Part shown: positions 34,582 through 42,780 of the stretch, piece after piece
Layout: each line of letters begins with the position of its first letter
Numbering within the stretch: the stretch's first letter is position 1
NCBI RefSeq assembly: GCF_900128525.1
Contig: NZ_FQTQ01000080.1
Span: 1-44,203 of the forward strand
From: a methanotrophic endosymbiont of Bathymodiolus puteoserpentis (Logatchev)
GTDB lineage: Bacteria > Pseudomonadota > Gammaproteobacteria > Methylococcales > Methylomonadaceae
Length of the DNA: 44,203 bases
Reading direction: 5' to 3'
The notes under the pieces: model-generated
Seen by the model: only the letters and a program-made list of their open reading frames with translations
The model's database searches: none
Told to the model about the DNA's origin: nothing
Program-made: the position numbers and the translations under genes

Positions 34582-35709
34582 TCAAAAGTCTATGATTTGA
34601 TAAATAACAGTTAATATTGCATCAGCGACAACCACGCTAACAATGCCTGCCACTACGGCTGCTGTCGCTGCATCACCAACAGAAGATGAACTGCGTCCGC
34701 ACTGCATGCCGCTCAAGCAACCAGATAAAGCAACTAACACACCAAAGACACTACTTTTTATCAAACCGGTTAAAAAATCGTTTAAATCTAAGGCAGATTT
34801 GGTTTGTATTAAATATTCAACGACAGTGAGGTCAAGCAGACTCACACTGACCATTAGGCCACCTAAAATCCCCATAAAATCGGCATACAAGCATAACAGC
34901 GGCAACATAATAATCAGTGCTAACATGCGCGGTAAGACCAGAAAATCTATCGGTGAAATACCTAAGGTTTCTAGCGCATCTATCTCTTCATTAACCTGCA
35001 TAGAGCCGAGCTGTGATGCAAAAGCAGCGCCAGTCCGCCCCGCCATTATAATCGCCGTCATCATTGCGCCCATTTCTCTCGCCATACCTAAGCCAACTAG
35101 GTTCGCGACATAAATTTGCGCACCAAAAATTTTTAATTGCATCGCACCAACAAAAGCGAGAATTAATCCCACCAATAAACTAATCAAAGTCACAATGGCT
35201 AAAGCACCTGGACCGCATTCTTGCATAATCAGCCACAAATCTCGCTGTCGAAAGCACGCTTTGCCGCGCATTAAGCGTAAAGCACTTAAACATACTTCAC
35301 CGACAAAGGTGAGCATCTTTTGGGTTTCGTTATAAATAGACAGAGTTACCAAGCCTACAGAGGCAATAAAAGAGCTTTCTTGTTTGTCTTTATTACCACT
35401 TTCGCGCACTGGAAATGCGGATGCTTGTTTTAACAGTCCTTGTACGGATGTCGGTAGCGAATGTATATCTAAAGCAATTTTCTTCTGCTTACAATACTTC
35501 TCCAATTCAAACAAGAATAAAGCCAAACGACTATCCCAACGCCCCAACTGTTTGCTATTTAAATTGAGTCGTGTGCAATTTTGCTGTTGTAATTGCTGTT
35601 TTACGCTCTCAATATCAGGCACGACATTACCTATCAACCAGTCGCCTTGCAACTCAGCCTCGGCAATGTTTTTTTCACCTATCAATAACTTAAACTCACA
35701 TTTTTTCAA
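34582..35709 (-). CDS. MlaE-family permease with N-terminal STAS-like domain
   Basis: A protein of about 375 residues. Residues 1-110 look like an STAS (MlaB-like) domain fused to the permease, as in many non-E. coli systems; the rest is the MlaE fold with ECGPGALAIVTLISLLVG, GLGMAREMGAMMTAIIMAGR, EIDALETLGISPIDFLVLPR and five or so spans. Start: no ATG is available. The TTG at 35709 has GGTAGGG seven bases upstream and is preferred over a TTG at 35724. Direction of lipid transport cannot be told. Confidence 0.92.
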   Translation of the reverse strand: MKKCEFKLLIGEKNIAEAELQGDWLIGNVVPDIESVKQQLQQQNCTRLNLNSKQLGRWDSRLALFLFELEKYCKQKKIALDIHSLPTSVQGLLKQASAFPVRESGNKDKQESSFIASVGLVTLSIYNETQKMLTFVGEVCLSALRLMRGKACFRQRDLWLIMQECGPGALAIVTLISLLVGLILAFVGAMQLKIFGAQIYVANLVGLGMAREMGAMMTAIIMAGRTGAAFASQLGSMQVNEEIDALETLGISPIDFLVLPRMLALIIMLPLLCLYADFMGILGGLMVSVSLLDLTVVEYLIQTKSALDLNDFLTGLIKSSVFGVLVALSGCLSGMQCGRSSSSVGDAATAAVVAGIVSVVVADAILTVIYQIIDF

Positions 35710-35733
35710 TGCTAACCCTACCAATCAATAATA

Positions 35734-35749
35734 GACACTAAAATGTGTC
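35734..35749. promoter_or_regulatory. Dyad upstream of the MCE operon and pepA
   Basis: GACAC-TAAAAT-GTGTC, a 5+5 inverted repeat in the 130-bp gap between the divergent MCE operon and pepA. It could be an operator for either side; no regulator is known. Confidence 0.3.
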
Positions 35750-35811
35750 ATATATGTATTTTTAACACCCTATCACAGCCAAACACATATAAATAAAAAA
35801 CATAATTACGG

Positions 35812-35817
35812 TATAAT
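35812..35817 (+). promoter_or_regulatory. Probable -10 element of pepA
   Basis: A consensus TATAAT lies 36 bases before the pepA ATG. No good -35 is visible at 16-18 bp, only AT-rich sequence, so strength and exact start are uncertain. Confidence 0.45.
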
Positions 35818-35853
35818 TAAACACATTTTAACCCGATAACACCTTAAAGCTTT

Positions 35854-37341
35854 ATGGATTATTTATTCACTAATACCCCTTTAGAATCATTAGCAACTGA
35901 ATGCCTTATTATTGCTATATACGAAGATAAGCAACTTAGCAGCGCGGCTAATCAATTAGATAAACTCACTAATGGCTTAATCACAAGCGTTGTAGGCCGT
36001 GGCGATATTAAAGGGAAAGTCGAAGATACGTTGTTAATTAATTATTTACCTCATGCCAATATTAAACGCGCTTTGTTGGTTGGCTTAGGCAAAGCAGATA
36101 AATTAACCGCTAAAGATTACCGCAAAGCCCTAACGGCCACTGCAAATACATTAAAAACCACGCAATTCAGCAATGCGGTCTGTTGTTTAGCACAAAATGA
36201 TGTACAAGATCAAAACAGTACATGGAAAGCGCGCCAAATTATTGAAGCGACTGATGCAGTTTTCTATCAGTTTAATGCATGTAAAAGCAAACCGGCTGAT
36301 AAGCACACGTTAACACAATTTAGTTTACATGCCCTTGCTGAAACGACTGAAATTCAAATCGGTATCGCACAAGGTCAAGCCATTGCCCAAGGTGTTGCTT
36401 TAGCAAAACACGTCTCTGATTTACCTGGCAACTATTGCACGCCGACTTATCTTGCTGAACAAGCTGTTGCAATCGCAAACAAACATGAAAAACTAAACGC
36501 GCATATTTTAGAAGAAGCTGATATGCAAGAACTGGGCATGGGCTCTTTCTTATCAGTTAGTCGTGGTAGCCGCCAGCCTGCTAAGTTAATTACCTTAGAA
36601 TATAAAGGTGCTGCAAAAGATGTAAAACCGATTGTTTTTGTCGGCAAAGGCTTAACTTTTGATGCTGGTGGTATTTCATTAAAGCCAGGTGCGGGCATGG
36701 ATGAGATGAAATATGATATGTGTGGTAGTGCCGCTGTTTTAGGTGCATTACAAGCCGCAGCAGAATTACAGTTACCGTTAAATATCGTCGGTATTATTCC
36801 TTCCTCAGAAAACATGCCGGATGGCGATGCTAATAAGCCAGGTGATATTGTTACTAGCATGGCGGGATTGACCATCGAAATCCTAAATACTGATGCAGAA
36901 GGTCGATTGCTCCTTTGTGATGCCCTAACTTATGCAAAAAAATATAACCCAGATGTTGTCATTGATATGGCAACCTTAACCGGCGCTTGTTTAGTTGCAT
37001 TAGGTCGTGTACCGAGTGGCTTGTTAGGCAATGATGACAAACTGTGTAACGATTTATTTAATGCCAGTGAATCTTCACTCGATAGCGTGTGGCGTTTACC
37101 ACTTTGGGATGAATATCAAGATCAATTGAAGTCTAATTTTGCTGATATTGCTAATATTGGCGGGCGTGACGCGGGTACGATTACCGCGGCGTGCTTTTTA
37201 TCACGTTTTACTGAAGACTATCAGTGGGCGCATTTAGATATCGCGGGTACGGCTTGGAAATCAGGCGATGCGAAAGGCGCGACTGGACGTCCTGTACCGT
37301 TATTAGTGCAATATTTATTAAACCGTGTAAATGCTGCCTAA
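35854..37341 (+). CDS. pepA: Leucyl aminopeptidase PepA
   Basis: A 495-residue cytosolic M17 metallopeptidase that removes N-terminal residues; in E. coli it also binds DNA at cer sites and carAB. The catalytic domain shows VGKGLTFDAGGISLKPG, the zinc-ligand stretch MKYDMCGSAAV and the family signature NTDAEGR (345-351). The N-terminal macro-like domain is present, so the gene is full length. It overlaps holC by 11 bases, the usual pepA-holC-valS order of gammaproteobacteria. Confidence 0.97.
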   Translation: MDYLFTNTPLESLATECLIIAIYEDKQLSSAANQLDKLTNGLITSVVGRGDIKGKVEDTLLINYLPHANIKRALLVGLGKADKLTAKDYRKALTATANTLKTTQFSNAVCCLAQNDVQDQNSTWKARQIIEATDAVFYQFNACKSKPADKHTLTQFSLHALAETTEIQIGIAQGQAIAQGVALAKHVSDLPGNYCTPTYLAEQAVAIANKHEKLNAHILEEADMQELGMGSFLSVSRGSRQPAKLITLEYKGAAKDVKPIVFVGKGLTFDAGGISLKPGAGMDEMKYDMCGSAAVLGALQAAAELQLPLNIVGIIPSSENMPDGDANKPGDIVTSMAGLTIEILNTDAEGRLLLCDALTYAKKYNPDVVIDMATLTGACLVALGRVPSGLLGNDDKLCNDLFNASESSLDSVWRLPLWDEYQDQLKSNFADIANIGGRDAGTITAACFLSRFTEDYQWAHLDIAGTAWKSGDAKGATGRPVPLLVQYLLNRVNAA

Positions 37342-37762
37342 GGTTAATTTCTATGTCTTGTTGTCCCGATCTGAACAGGGGCGACAATTATTTGCTTGTA
37401 AATTAGCCGAGAAAGCATTTCGTCTTGGCTTTAAAGCCTATATTCTGACTGATACACGACAACAAGCGCAGCAACTAGATACCTTACTCTGGACTTTTCG
37501 TGCCAACAGTTTTGTGCCCCACGAAATTTATCAGAGTGACTTACCCAGCCGTGCGAATGCCGTTATAATTGGCACTCAGCAAGCGCCAGAAGCTTGGCGA
37601 CATACACTGATTAATTTATCGACTTATTGTCCAGAGCAGGTGCATCAATCAGAACAGATTTTTGAGCTGTTAGATAATGATGAAACACACAAACAAGCCG
37701 GTCGCAAACGTTATCGTTTATACCAGCAGCAAGGCATAACACCGAATACGCATAAAATGTAA
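37331..37762 (+). CDS. holC: DNA polymerase III chi subunit HolC
   Basis: A 143-residue clamp-loader accessory protein linking the holoenzyme to single-strand-binding protein. Family features are VNFYVLLS, ACKLAEKAFRLGFKAYILT, LDTLLWTFRANSFVPHEI and RKRYRLYQQQGI near the end. The start lies inside the end of pepA. Confidence 0.93.
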   Translation: MLPKVNFYVLLSRSEQGRQLFACKLAEKAFRLGFKAYILTDTRQQAQQLDTLLWTFRANSFVPHEIYQSDLPSRANAVIIGTQQAPEAWRHTLINLSTYCPEQVHQSEQIFELLDNDETHKQAGRKRYRLYQQQGITPNTHKM

Positions 37763-37772
37763 CGTAAATGTC

Positions 37773-37891
37773 GTAGGTTGGATTAGATTACCTAGCGAAG
37801 CGTAGATAACGTTATCCGACACTGTTTATCAAATAGGCTATTGTCGGATAACGTTTTTATTGCTCCGCACTAAAAATCTAATCCAACCTAC
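37773..37891. repeat. 119-bp nested inverted-repeat element (MITE- or REP-like)
   Basis: The ends are perfect 17-bp inverted copies, GTAGGTTGGATTAGATT (37773-37789) and AATCTAATCCAACCTAC (37875-37891). Inside, AACGTTATCCGACA (37808-37821) and TGTCGGATAACGTT (37842-37855) form a second perfect 14-bp pair. It contains no gene and fills most of the holC-valS gap, so it may also alter valS expression. It resembles the GTAGGTTGG-type dispersed repeats found in many proteobacterial genomes. Confidence 0.75.
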
Positions 37892-37926
37892 ATAACCCCT
37901 TACAACCCTATTTAAAAATTGCACTC

Positions 37927-40737
37927 ATGGATAAAACATATACTCCCACTGACATCGAACAACGCTGGTACAACACTTGGGAAGAGAAAGGTTATTTCTC
38001 TGCTAAACAAGAGGGCGAGTCTTTTTGCATTATGATTCCACCACCGAATGTCACGGGTAGTTTACATATGGGGCATGCTTTTCAAGATACGATTATGGAT
38101 GCCCTTACCCGCTACCACCGTATGAAGGGGAATAGCACGTTATGGCAACCCGGCACGGATCATGCCGGTATTGCTACACAAATGGTCGTTGAGCGCTTAA
38201 TTAATAAAGAAGGTAAAACGCGCCACGATTATGGCCGTGAAGAATTTATTAAGCGTATTTGGGAATGGAAAGAAGAATCCGGCGGTACGATTACCAGACA
38301 ATTACGCCGCATGGGTGCGTCTTTGGATTGGGAGCGCGAACGCTTTACTATGGATGACGGGCTGTCCGATGCTGTTAAAGAAGTGTTTGTTACTCTACAT
38401 GAAGAAGGTTTGATTTATCGGGGGAAACGCTTAGTTAACTGGGACCCTGTTTTACACACAGCGGTTTCAGATTTAGAAGTGCTATCCGAGGAAGAAAATG
38501 GCTTTATGTGGCATATGCGTTATCCGCTGGCGAATGGCGAAGGTCATTTGATTGTCGCCACTACGCGTCCAGAAACCATGTTAGGTGATGCCGCCGTTGC
38601 TATTCATCCTGCCGATGAGCGTTATCAACATTTACTCGGTCAGTTTATTAAACTACCCTTATCTGGTCGCTTGATCCCGATTATTGCCGATGAATATGTT
38701 GATCCAGAATTCGGTACCGGTTGTGTAAAAATTACGCCTGCACATGATTTTAACGATTACGATGTTTGGTCGCGGCACAAAGAAATGAGCGCCATTCAAG
38801 ACCAAGCTCACGGTGGTTTAATTAACCTGTTTACTATGGATGCTGTTATTCGCGCTAATGAAGCTGAGGAGGGCGATTTAATTCCTGCTGCTTATATCGG
38901 TTTAGATCGCGTTGCTGCACGTAAACAAATTGTTGCTGATTTAGAGGTTTTAGGCTTATTAGAAAAAACTGAAGATCATAAGTTAATGGTGCCCCGTGGT
39001 GATCGCTCCGGTAGCATTATTGAGCCTTTATTAACTGATCAATGGTATGTCAAAGTTGCACCTTTAGCTGAACCTGCAATTGAAGCCGTAAAAAGCGGCG
39101 AAATTCAATTTGTACCCGATAACTGGAAAAACACCTATTACGACTGGATGAATAATATCCAAGACTGGTGTATTTCACGTCAAATCTGGTGGGGACATCG
39201 AATCCCAGCTTGGTATGATGAGCAAGATAATATTTATGTCGGTCGCTCAGAAGCTGAAGTACGCGAAAAACATAATCTAGCCGCTGATTATCCTTTGCGC
39301 CAAGATGAAGATGTTTTAGATACCTGGTTCTCCTCTGCCTTATGGCCTTTCTCTACTCTAGGCTGGCCAGAAAAAACACCTGAATTAGCTCAACATTATC
39401 CAACTAGCGTTTTAGTCACTGGTTTTGATATTATTTTCTTTTGGGTGGCTCGCATGATTATGATGGGGCAAAAATTCATGGGTGAAGTACCGTTTAAGAA
39501 GGTTTACATTCATGGCCTGGTGCGCGATGCTCAAGGTCAAAAAATGTCTAAATCAAAAGGAAATGTCTTAGATCCGATTGATTTGATTGATGGTATTAGC
39601 CTAGAAGATTTAGTCGCTAAACGCACAGGTGGCATGATGCAGCCACATTTAGCCGAAAAAATCGAAAAAGCGACACGCAAAGAATTTCCAGAAGGTATTC
39701 CTTCTTATGGAACAGATGCGCTACGTTTTACTTTTGCCTCATTAGCCTCAACAGGCCGTGATATTCGTTTAGACAGTGATCGCTTATATGGTTACCGTAA
39801 TTTCTGTAATAAATTATGGAATGCGGCGCGCTTTGTTCTAATGAACACTGAAGAACAGGATTGTGGTATCAACGGTGGTGAACTTAAATACAGCGAAGCA
39901 GATAAGTGGATTGTGTCGCGCTTAAACCAAGTCATCGCCAATACCACAGATGCCATCGATAACTATCGTTTTGATCACGCCGCACAAGAAATCTATGAAT
40001 TTACATGGAATGAGTATTGTGATTGGTATTTAGAATTATCTAAAATTTCTCTGCAATCAGATAATGAAGCGCTACAGCGCGGCACTCGCCAGACGCTATT
40101 AACTGTTTTAGAAACGATTTTACGTCTTGCCCATCCCATTATGCCGTTTATCACCGAAGAAATTTGGCAACGCGTTGCTCCATTAGCCGGCGTTCAAGCG
40201 GAAACTATTATGTTGCAGCCGTACCCCGTAGCAGACGACACGCAAATTGATGCACAAGCAGTTGATGCCATTGAATGGACTAAGCAGTTTATTTTAGGCG
40301 TACGTCGCATCCGTGGTGAAATGAATATTGCTCCGGGCAAGCCTTTGCCGGTATTACTAGAAAATGTCACTGAAACCGATGAAAACCACCTGGCACAAGC
40401 GACAACTTATTTACAAAAACTAGGTCGTATTGAATCTATTAAATGCTTAGCAGAAAATGATATAGCACCTGAATCGGCTATTTCTCTGGTTAATGAATTA
40501 CGCATTTTAATTCCAATGGCAGGTTTGATTGATAAAGAGGCTGAAATTGCACGTTTAGAAAAAGAAATATTAAAGCTTGAAAAAAATCTACCGCGTATAG
40601 AGGGGAAATTAAATAACCCTAAATTTGTCGATAAAGCACCAGATGAAGTTATTAATAAAGAAAAAGAAAAATTAGCGGCATTGCACACGTCATTAACTAA
40701 TTTTAATGAGCAATTAGTTAAAATTCGCGCGCTTTAA
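37927..40737 (+). CDS. valS: Valyl-tRNA synthetase
   Basis: A 936-residue class I synthetase. The HIGH motif appears as HMGH (47-50) in [15 protein letters not shown], the KMSKS loop is at 539-543, the editing domain shows [17 protein letters not shown], and the C-terminal coiled coil starts around [20 protein letters not shown]. All family parts are present. It is the third gene of the pepA-holC-valS set, although a repeat element separates it from holC. Confidence 0.97.
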   Translation: MDKTYTPTDIEQRWYNTWEEKGYFSAKQEGESFCIMIPPPNVTGSLHMGHAFQDTIMDALTRYHRMKGNSTLWQPGTDHAGIATQMVVERLINKEGKTRHDYGREEFIKRIWEWKEESGGTITRQLRRMGASLDWERERFTMDDGLSDAVKEVFVTLHEEGLIYRGKRLVNWDPVLHTAVSDLEVLSEEENGFMWHMRYPLANGEGHLIVATTRPETMLGDAAVAIHPADERYQHLLGQFIKLPLSGRLIPIIADEYVDPEFGTGCVKITPAHDFNDYDVWSRHKEMSAIQDQAHGGLINLFTMDAVIRANEAEEGDLIPAAYIGLDRVAARKQIVADLEVLGLLEKTEDHKLMVPRGDRSGSIIEPLLTDQWYVKVAPLAEPAIEAVKSGEIQFVPDNWKNTYYDWMNNIQDWCISRQIWWGHRIPAWYDEQDNIYVGRSEAEVREKHNLAADYPLRQDEDVLDTWFSSALWPFSTLGWPEKTPELAQHYPTSVLVTGFDIIFFWVARMIMMGQKFMGEVPFKKVYIHGLVRDAQGQKMSKSKGNVLDPIDLIDGISLEDLVAKRTGGMMQPHLAEKIEKATRKEFPEGIPSYGTDALRFTFASLASTGRDIRLDSDRLYGYRNFCNKLWNAARFVLMNTEEQDCGINGGELKYSEADKWIVSRLNQVIANTTDAIDNYRFDHAAQEIYEFTWNEYCDWYLELSKISLQSDNEALQRGTRQTLLTVLETILRLAHPIMPFITEEIWQRVAPLAGVQAETIMLQPYPVADDTQIDAQAVDAIEWTKQFILGVRRIRGEMNIAPGKPLPVLLENVTETDENHLAQATTYLQKLGRIESIKCLAENDIAPESAISLVNELRILIPMAGLIDKEAEIARLEKEILKLEKNLPRIEGKLNNPKFVDKAPDEVINKEKEKLAALHTSLTNFNEQLVKIRAL

Positions 40738-41120
40738 TGAATCTTATATTAAGCACCTATTAATGAGCTTAAAATCTACAAGTCTAGCTCTCTGGGTATC
40801 AAGACTGCACGAGGAAGCTGTGCCCGTCTTTTCTGATATCTCATGTTAAATCTAGTCAGTTTTGGCAAGTAATAGAAAAGGCGCTATGGATCTTGCATTG
40901 ATTATTATGCAAGGTTCGTAGTGACTGCTAAACCGTTAAAATAAGTAATAGTTCATATTGCATGCTTTCTACTGCTTATGTATAACAAGTATAAGCTTAT
41001 TGGTAGCATTAGCTTTGAGCACAGCCAAAGCTATAACACATTGATTCAAGATGATTTCCATAGTGCCAAGTACTTTCCCCAACAAGCCATATTAGGCCTA
41101 AACCTTTACCGTATAAACAA
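40738..41120. other. 383-bp gap with several hairpins
   Basis: Between valS and the response-regulator gene. It holds a probable valS terminator (40801-40834), a perfect 7-bp stem CTTGCAT/ATGCAAG (40892-40898 with 40907-40913) whose arms extend by several more pairs to about 40884-40922, and AGCTTTG/CAAAGCT (41011-41017 with 41026-41032). The last 140 bases are also covered by a short reading frame. No RNA gene is recognised. Confidence 0.5.
40801..40834 (+). terminator. Probable terminator of valS
   Basis: AAGAC-T-GCAC and GTGC-CC-GTCTT form a stem with a small internal loop and nine-base loop, followed by TTCT, 63 bases after the valS stop. The T-run is short. Confidence 0.5.
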
Positions 41121-41124
41121 ATGA
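40978..41124 (+). CDS. Possible 48-residue peptide overlapping the response-regulator start
   Basis: A frame starting MYNKYKLIGSISFEHSQ and ending LNLYRINK closes with TGA inside the ATGA that also starts the next gene, a layout typical of translational coupling. It has no clear ribosome site and no recognised family. It may be a leader peptide or chance. Confidence 0.25.
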   Translation: MYNKYKLIGSISFEHSQSYNTLIQDDFHSAKYFPQQAILGLNLYRINK

Positions 41125-41909
41125 CGACACAATATGCCAATTTGCACGTTATTCTTGTCGAACCCTCAACAACTCAACAGCATATTATTAGGAACTATCT
41201 AACCCAAGCTGGAATTAACGACATTATCTGCTGTAACTCGGGGGCGGAGCTATTTACAAGCCTTAGCCGTACACAGCCAGATTTAATTATTAGTGCTATG
41301 TATCTACCCGATATGACGGGTAGTGAACTCCTTTATACATTACGTGAAGATGAAGAATATGATAAGGCCTTCATGCTTATATCTAGCGAAACCAATCTAT
41401 CCAGTTTAGAGCCAATCCGCCAAGCCGGCGCGATTGCAATTTTACCTAAACCCTTTACTGCAGAAGAATTACAAATCGCCTTATCGGCAACAGTTGATTA
41501 CCTCAACCCAGAAAAAGCAATATTAAATCATTTTGATATTGAAGATATTGCTGTTTTACTCGTTGATGATAGCCCTCTTGCTCTAAAATACATTAGCAAC
41601 ATTCTTAATGATATCGGCATTGAGAAAATTACCCAAGTAAATGATGGCAGCAAAGCCATACCTCTATTACAAGAATGTTATTTTGACTTAATTATTACCG
41701 ACTATAATATGCCTGATATCGACGGTTTACAGCTAACTTCGTTTATACGCGAACAAAGTGAACAAAAAAACATCCCAATTATTATGATTACCAGTGAGCA
41801 GGATAGTCAACGTTTAGCGGCTATCCAGCATGCTGGGGTTTCGGCTATTTTAGATAAACCCTTTGAACCGGCATCGATACGTAACTTTATCATTAATTTA
41901 CTTAATTAA
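41121..41909 (+). CDS. Two-receiver response regulator with a degenerate first receiver
   Basis: A 262-residue protein made only of two receiver domains. REC2 (about 143-262) is complete: Asp149-Asp150, phospho-acceptor Asp194 in IITDYNMPD, Thr224, Lys246. REC1 (about 8-128) lacks the acidic pair (Glu14-Pro15) and has Ala59 where the phospho-acceptor Asp should be (IISAMYLPD), but keeps Lys110. REC1 is therefore probably a pseudo-receiver used for binding. There is no output domain, so it should act by protein contact, as CheY-like proteins do. It lies 76 bases before pilB, which suggests but does not prove a role in pilus function or motility. Confidence 0.88.
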   Translation: MTTQYANLHVILVEPSTTQQHIIRNYLTQAGINDIICCNSGAELFTSLSRTQPDLIISAMYLPDMTGSELLYTLREDEEYDKAFMLISSETNLSSLEPIRQAGAIAILPKPFTAEELQIALSATVDYLNPEKAILNHFDIEDIAVLLVDDSPLALKYISNILNDIGIEKITQVNDGSKAIPLLQECYFDLIITDYNMPDIDGLQLTSFIREQSEQKNIPIIMITSEQDSQRLAAIQHAGVSAILDKPFEPASIRNFIINLLN

Positions 41910-41985
41910 TTATGCATGAATTACTTGGCTAACAGGCTAGTTTCATCTATATTTATTTGTATAGCTAATAAAAACTCAATAATTT

Positions 41986-42780
41986 ATGGTAGCAAATTCA
42001 TCAGACATGCAATTTAGTGGCCTACTAAAATGCATTATAAAAGAAGGCCTACTGACTGAAGCCGATGCGCAAGCCCATAGCGACGCAGCAAAAAAAAGCA
42101 AAACTCCACTTATTAGTTACCTAGTTAATGATAAACATATTAGTGCTACAACGATTGCCACTCATGCCGCCACGGAGTTTGGCCTGCCTTTTTTTGACTT
42201 ATCCGCAGTAGACAAATCAATTTTACCATCTGGCTTGGTTAGCGAAAAATTAATTCGTAAACACCGTGCTTTACCGCTATTTAAAAGAGGTAATCGCCTC
42301 TTTATCGCGTTATCTGACCCAACAAATTTTCAAGCTTTAGACGATATTAAATTTCATACTCGCTTAAACACCGAAACTATTTTAGTTGAGGAAGATAAGC
42401 TAGTCGCTGCTATTGACTCGTTCTTAGAAGCCGCTGATACATCCATGACAGATTTATTGGATACGGACTTAGATAATATTGAATTATCAGGTGGTGACGA
42501 AGAAGCGAAAGATGAGGTTAATAGCGATATTGATGACGCGCCTATCGTGCGCTTTGTCAACAAAATTCTCTTAGATGCCATTAAGAAAGGCGCATCAGAT
42601 ATTCATTTAGAACCCTACGAAAAAACTTTCCGTATTCGCTTTAGAAGTGATGGCATGCTATCCGAAGTAGCGAGCCCACCGTCAAATATTGCCAATCGCA
42701 TTATTTCACGCATTAAAGTCATGTCCAAAATGGATATTGCTGAACGCCGTGTACCGCAAGATGGTCGAATTAAAATGACA
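41986..42780 (+). pseudogene. pilB: pilB, type IV pilus assembly ATPase, broken by an IS1380 element
   Basis: The first 265 or so residues of PilB: the N-terminal T2SSE_N domain (about 55-150), an acidic linker (DLDNIELSGGDEEAKDE), and the start of the ATPase domain with the family motif ASDIHLEPYE (203-212) and DIAERRVPQDGRIKM (250-264). Normal PilB is about 565-570 residues; Walker A and B are missing. After Thr265 the frame runs eight codons into the insertion sequence (PKSCKPLF) and stops at 42807. The rest of the gene should lie beyond the IS, outside the window. The fragment cannot hydrolyse ATP. Confidence 0.9.

Noticed and set aside
34643-35113. A 156-codon plus-strand frame inside the MCE permease gene
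   Set aside because: It is antisense to a clearly recognised permease and has no domain features.
40884-40922. Hairpin after valS as a riboswitch or T-box
   Set aside because: It lies downstream of valS, shows only a simple stem-loop, and T-box elements are not expected upstream of the following receiver gene in gammaproteobacteria.
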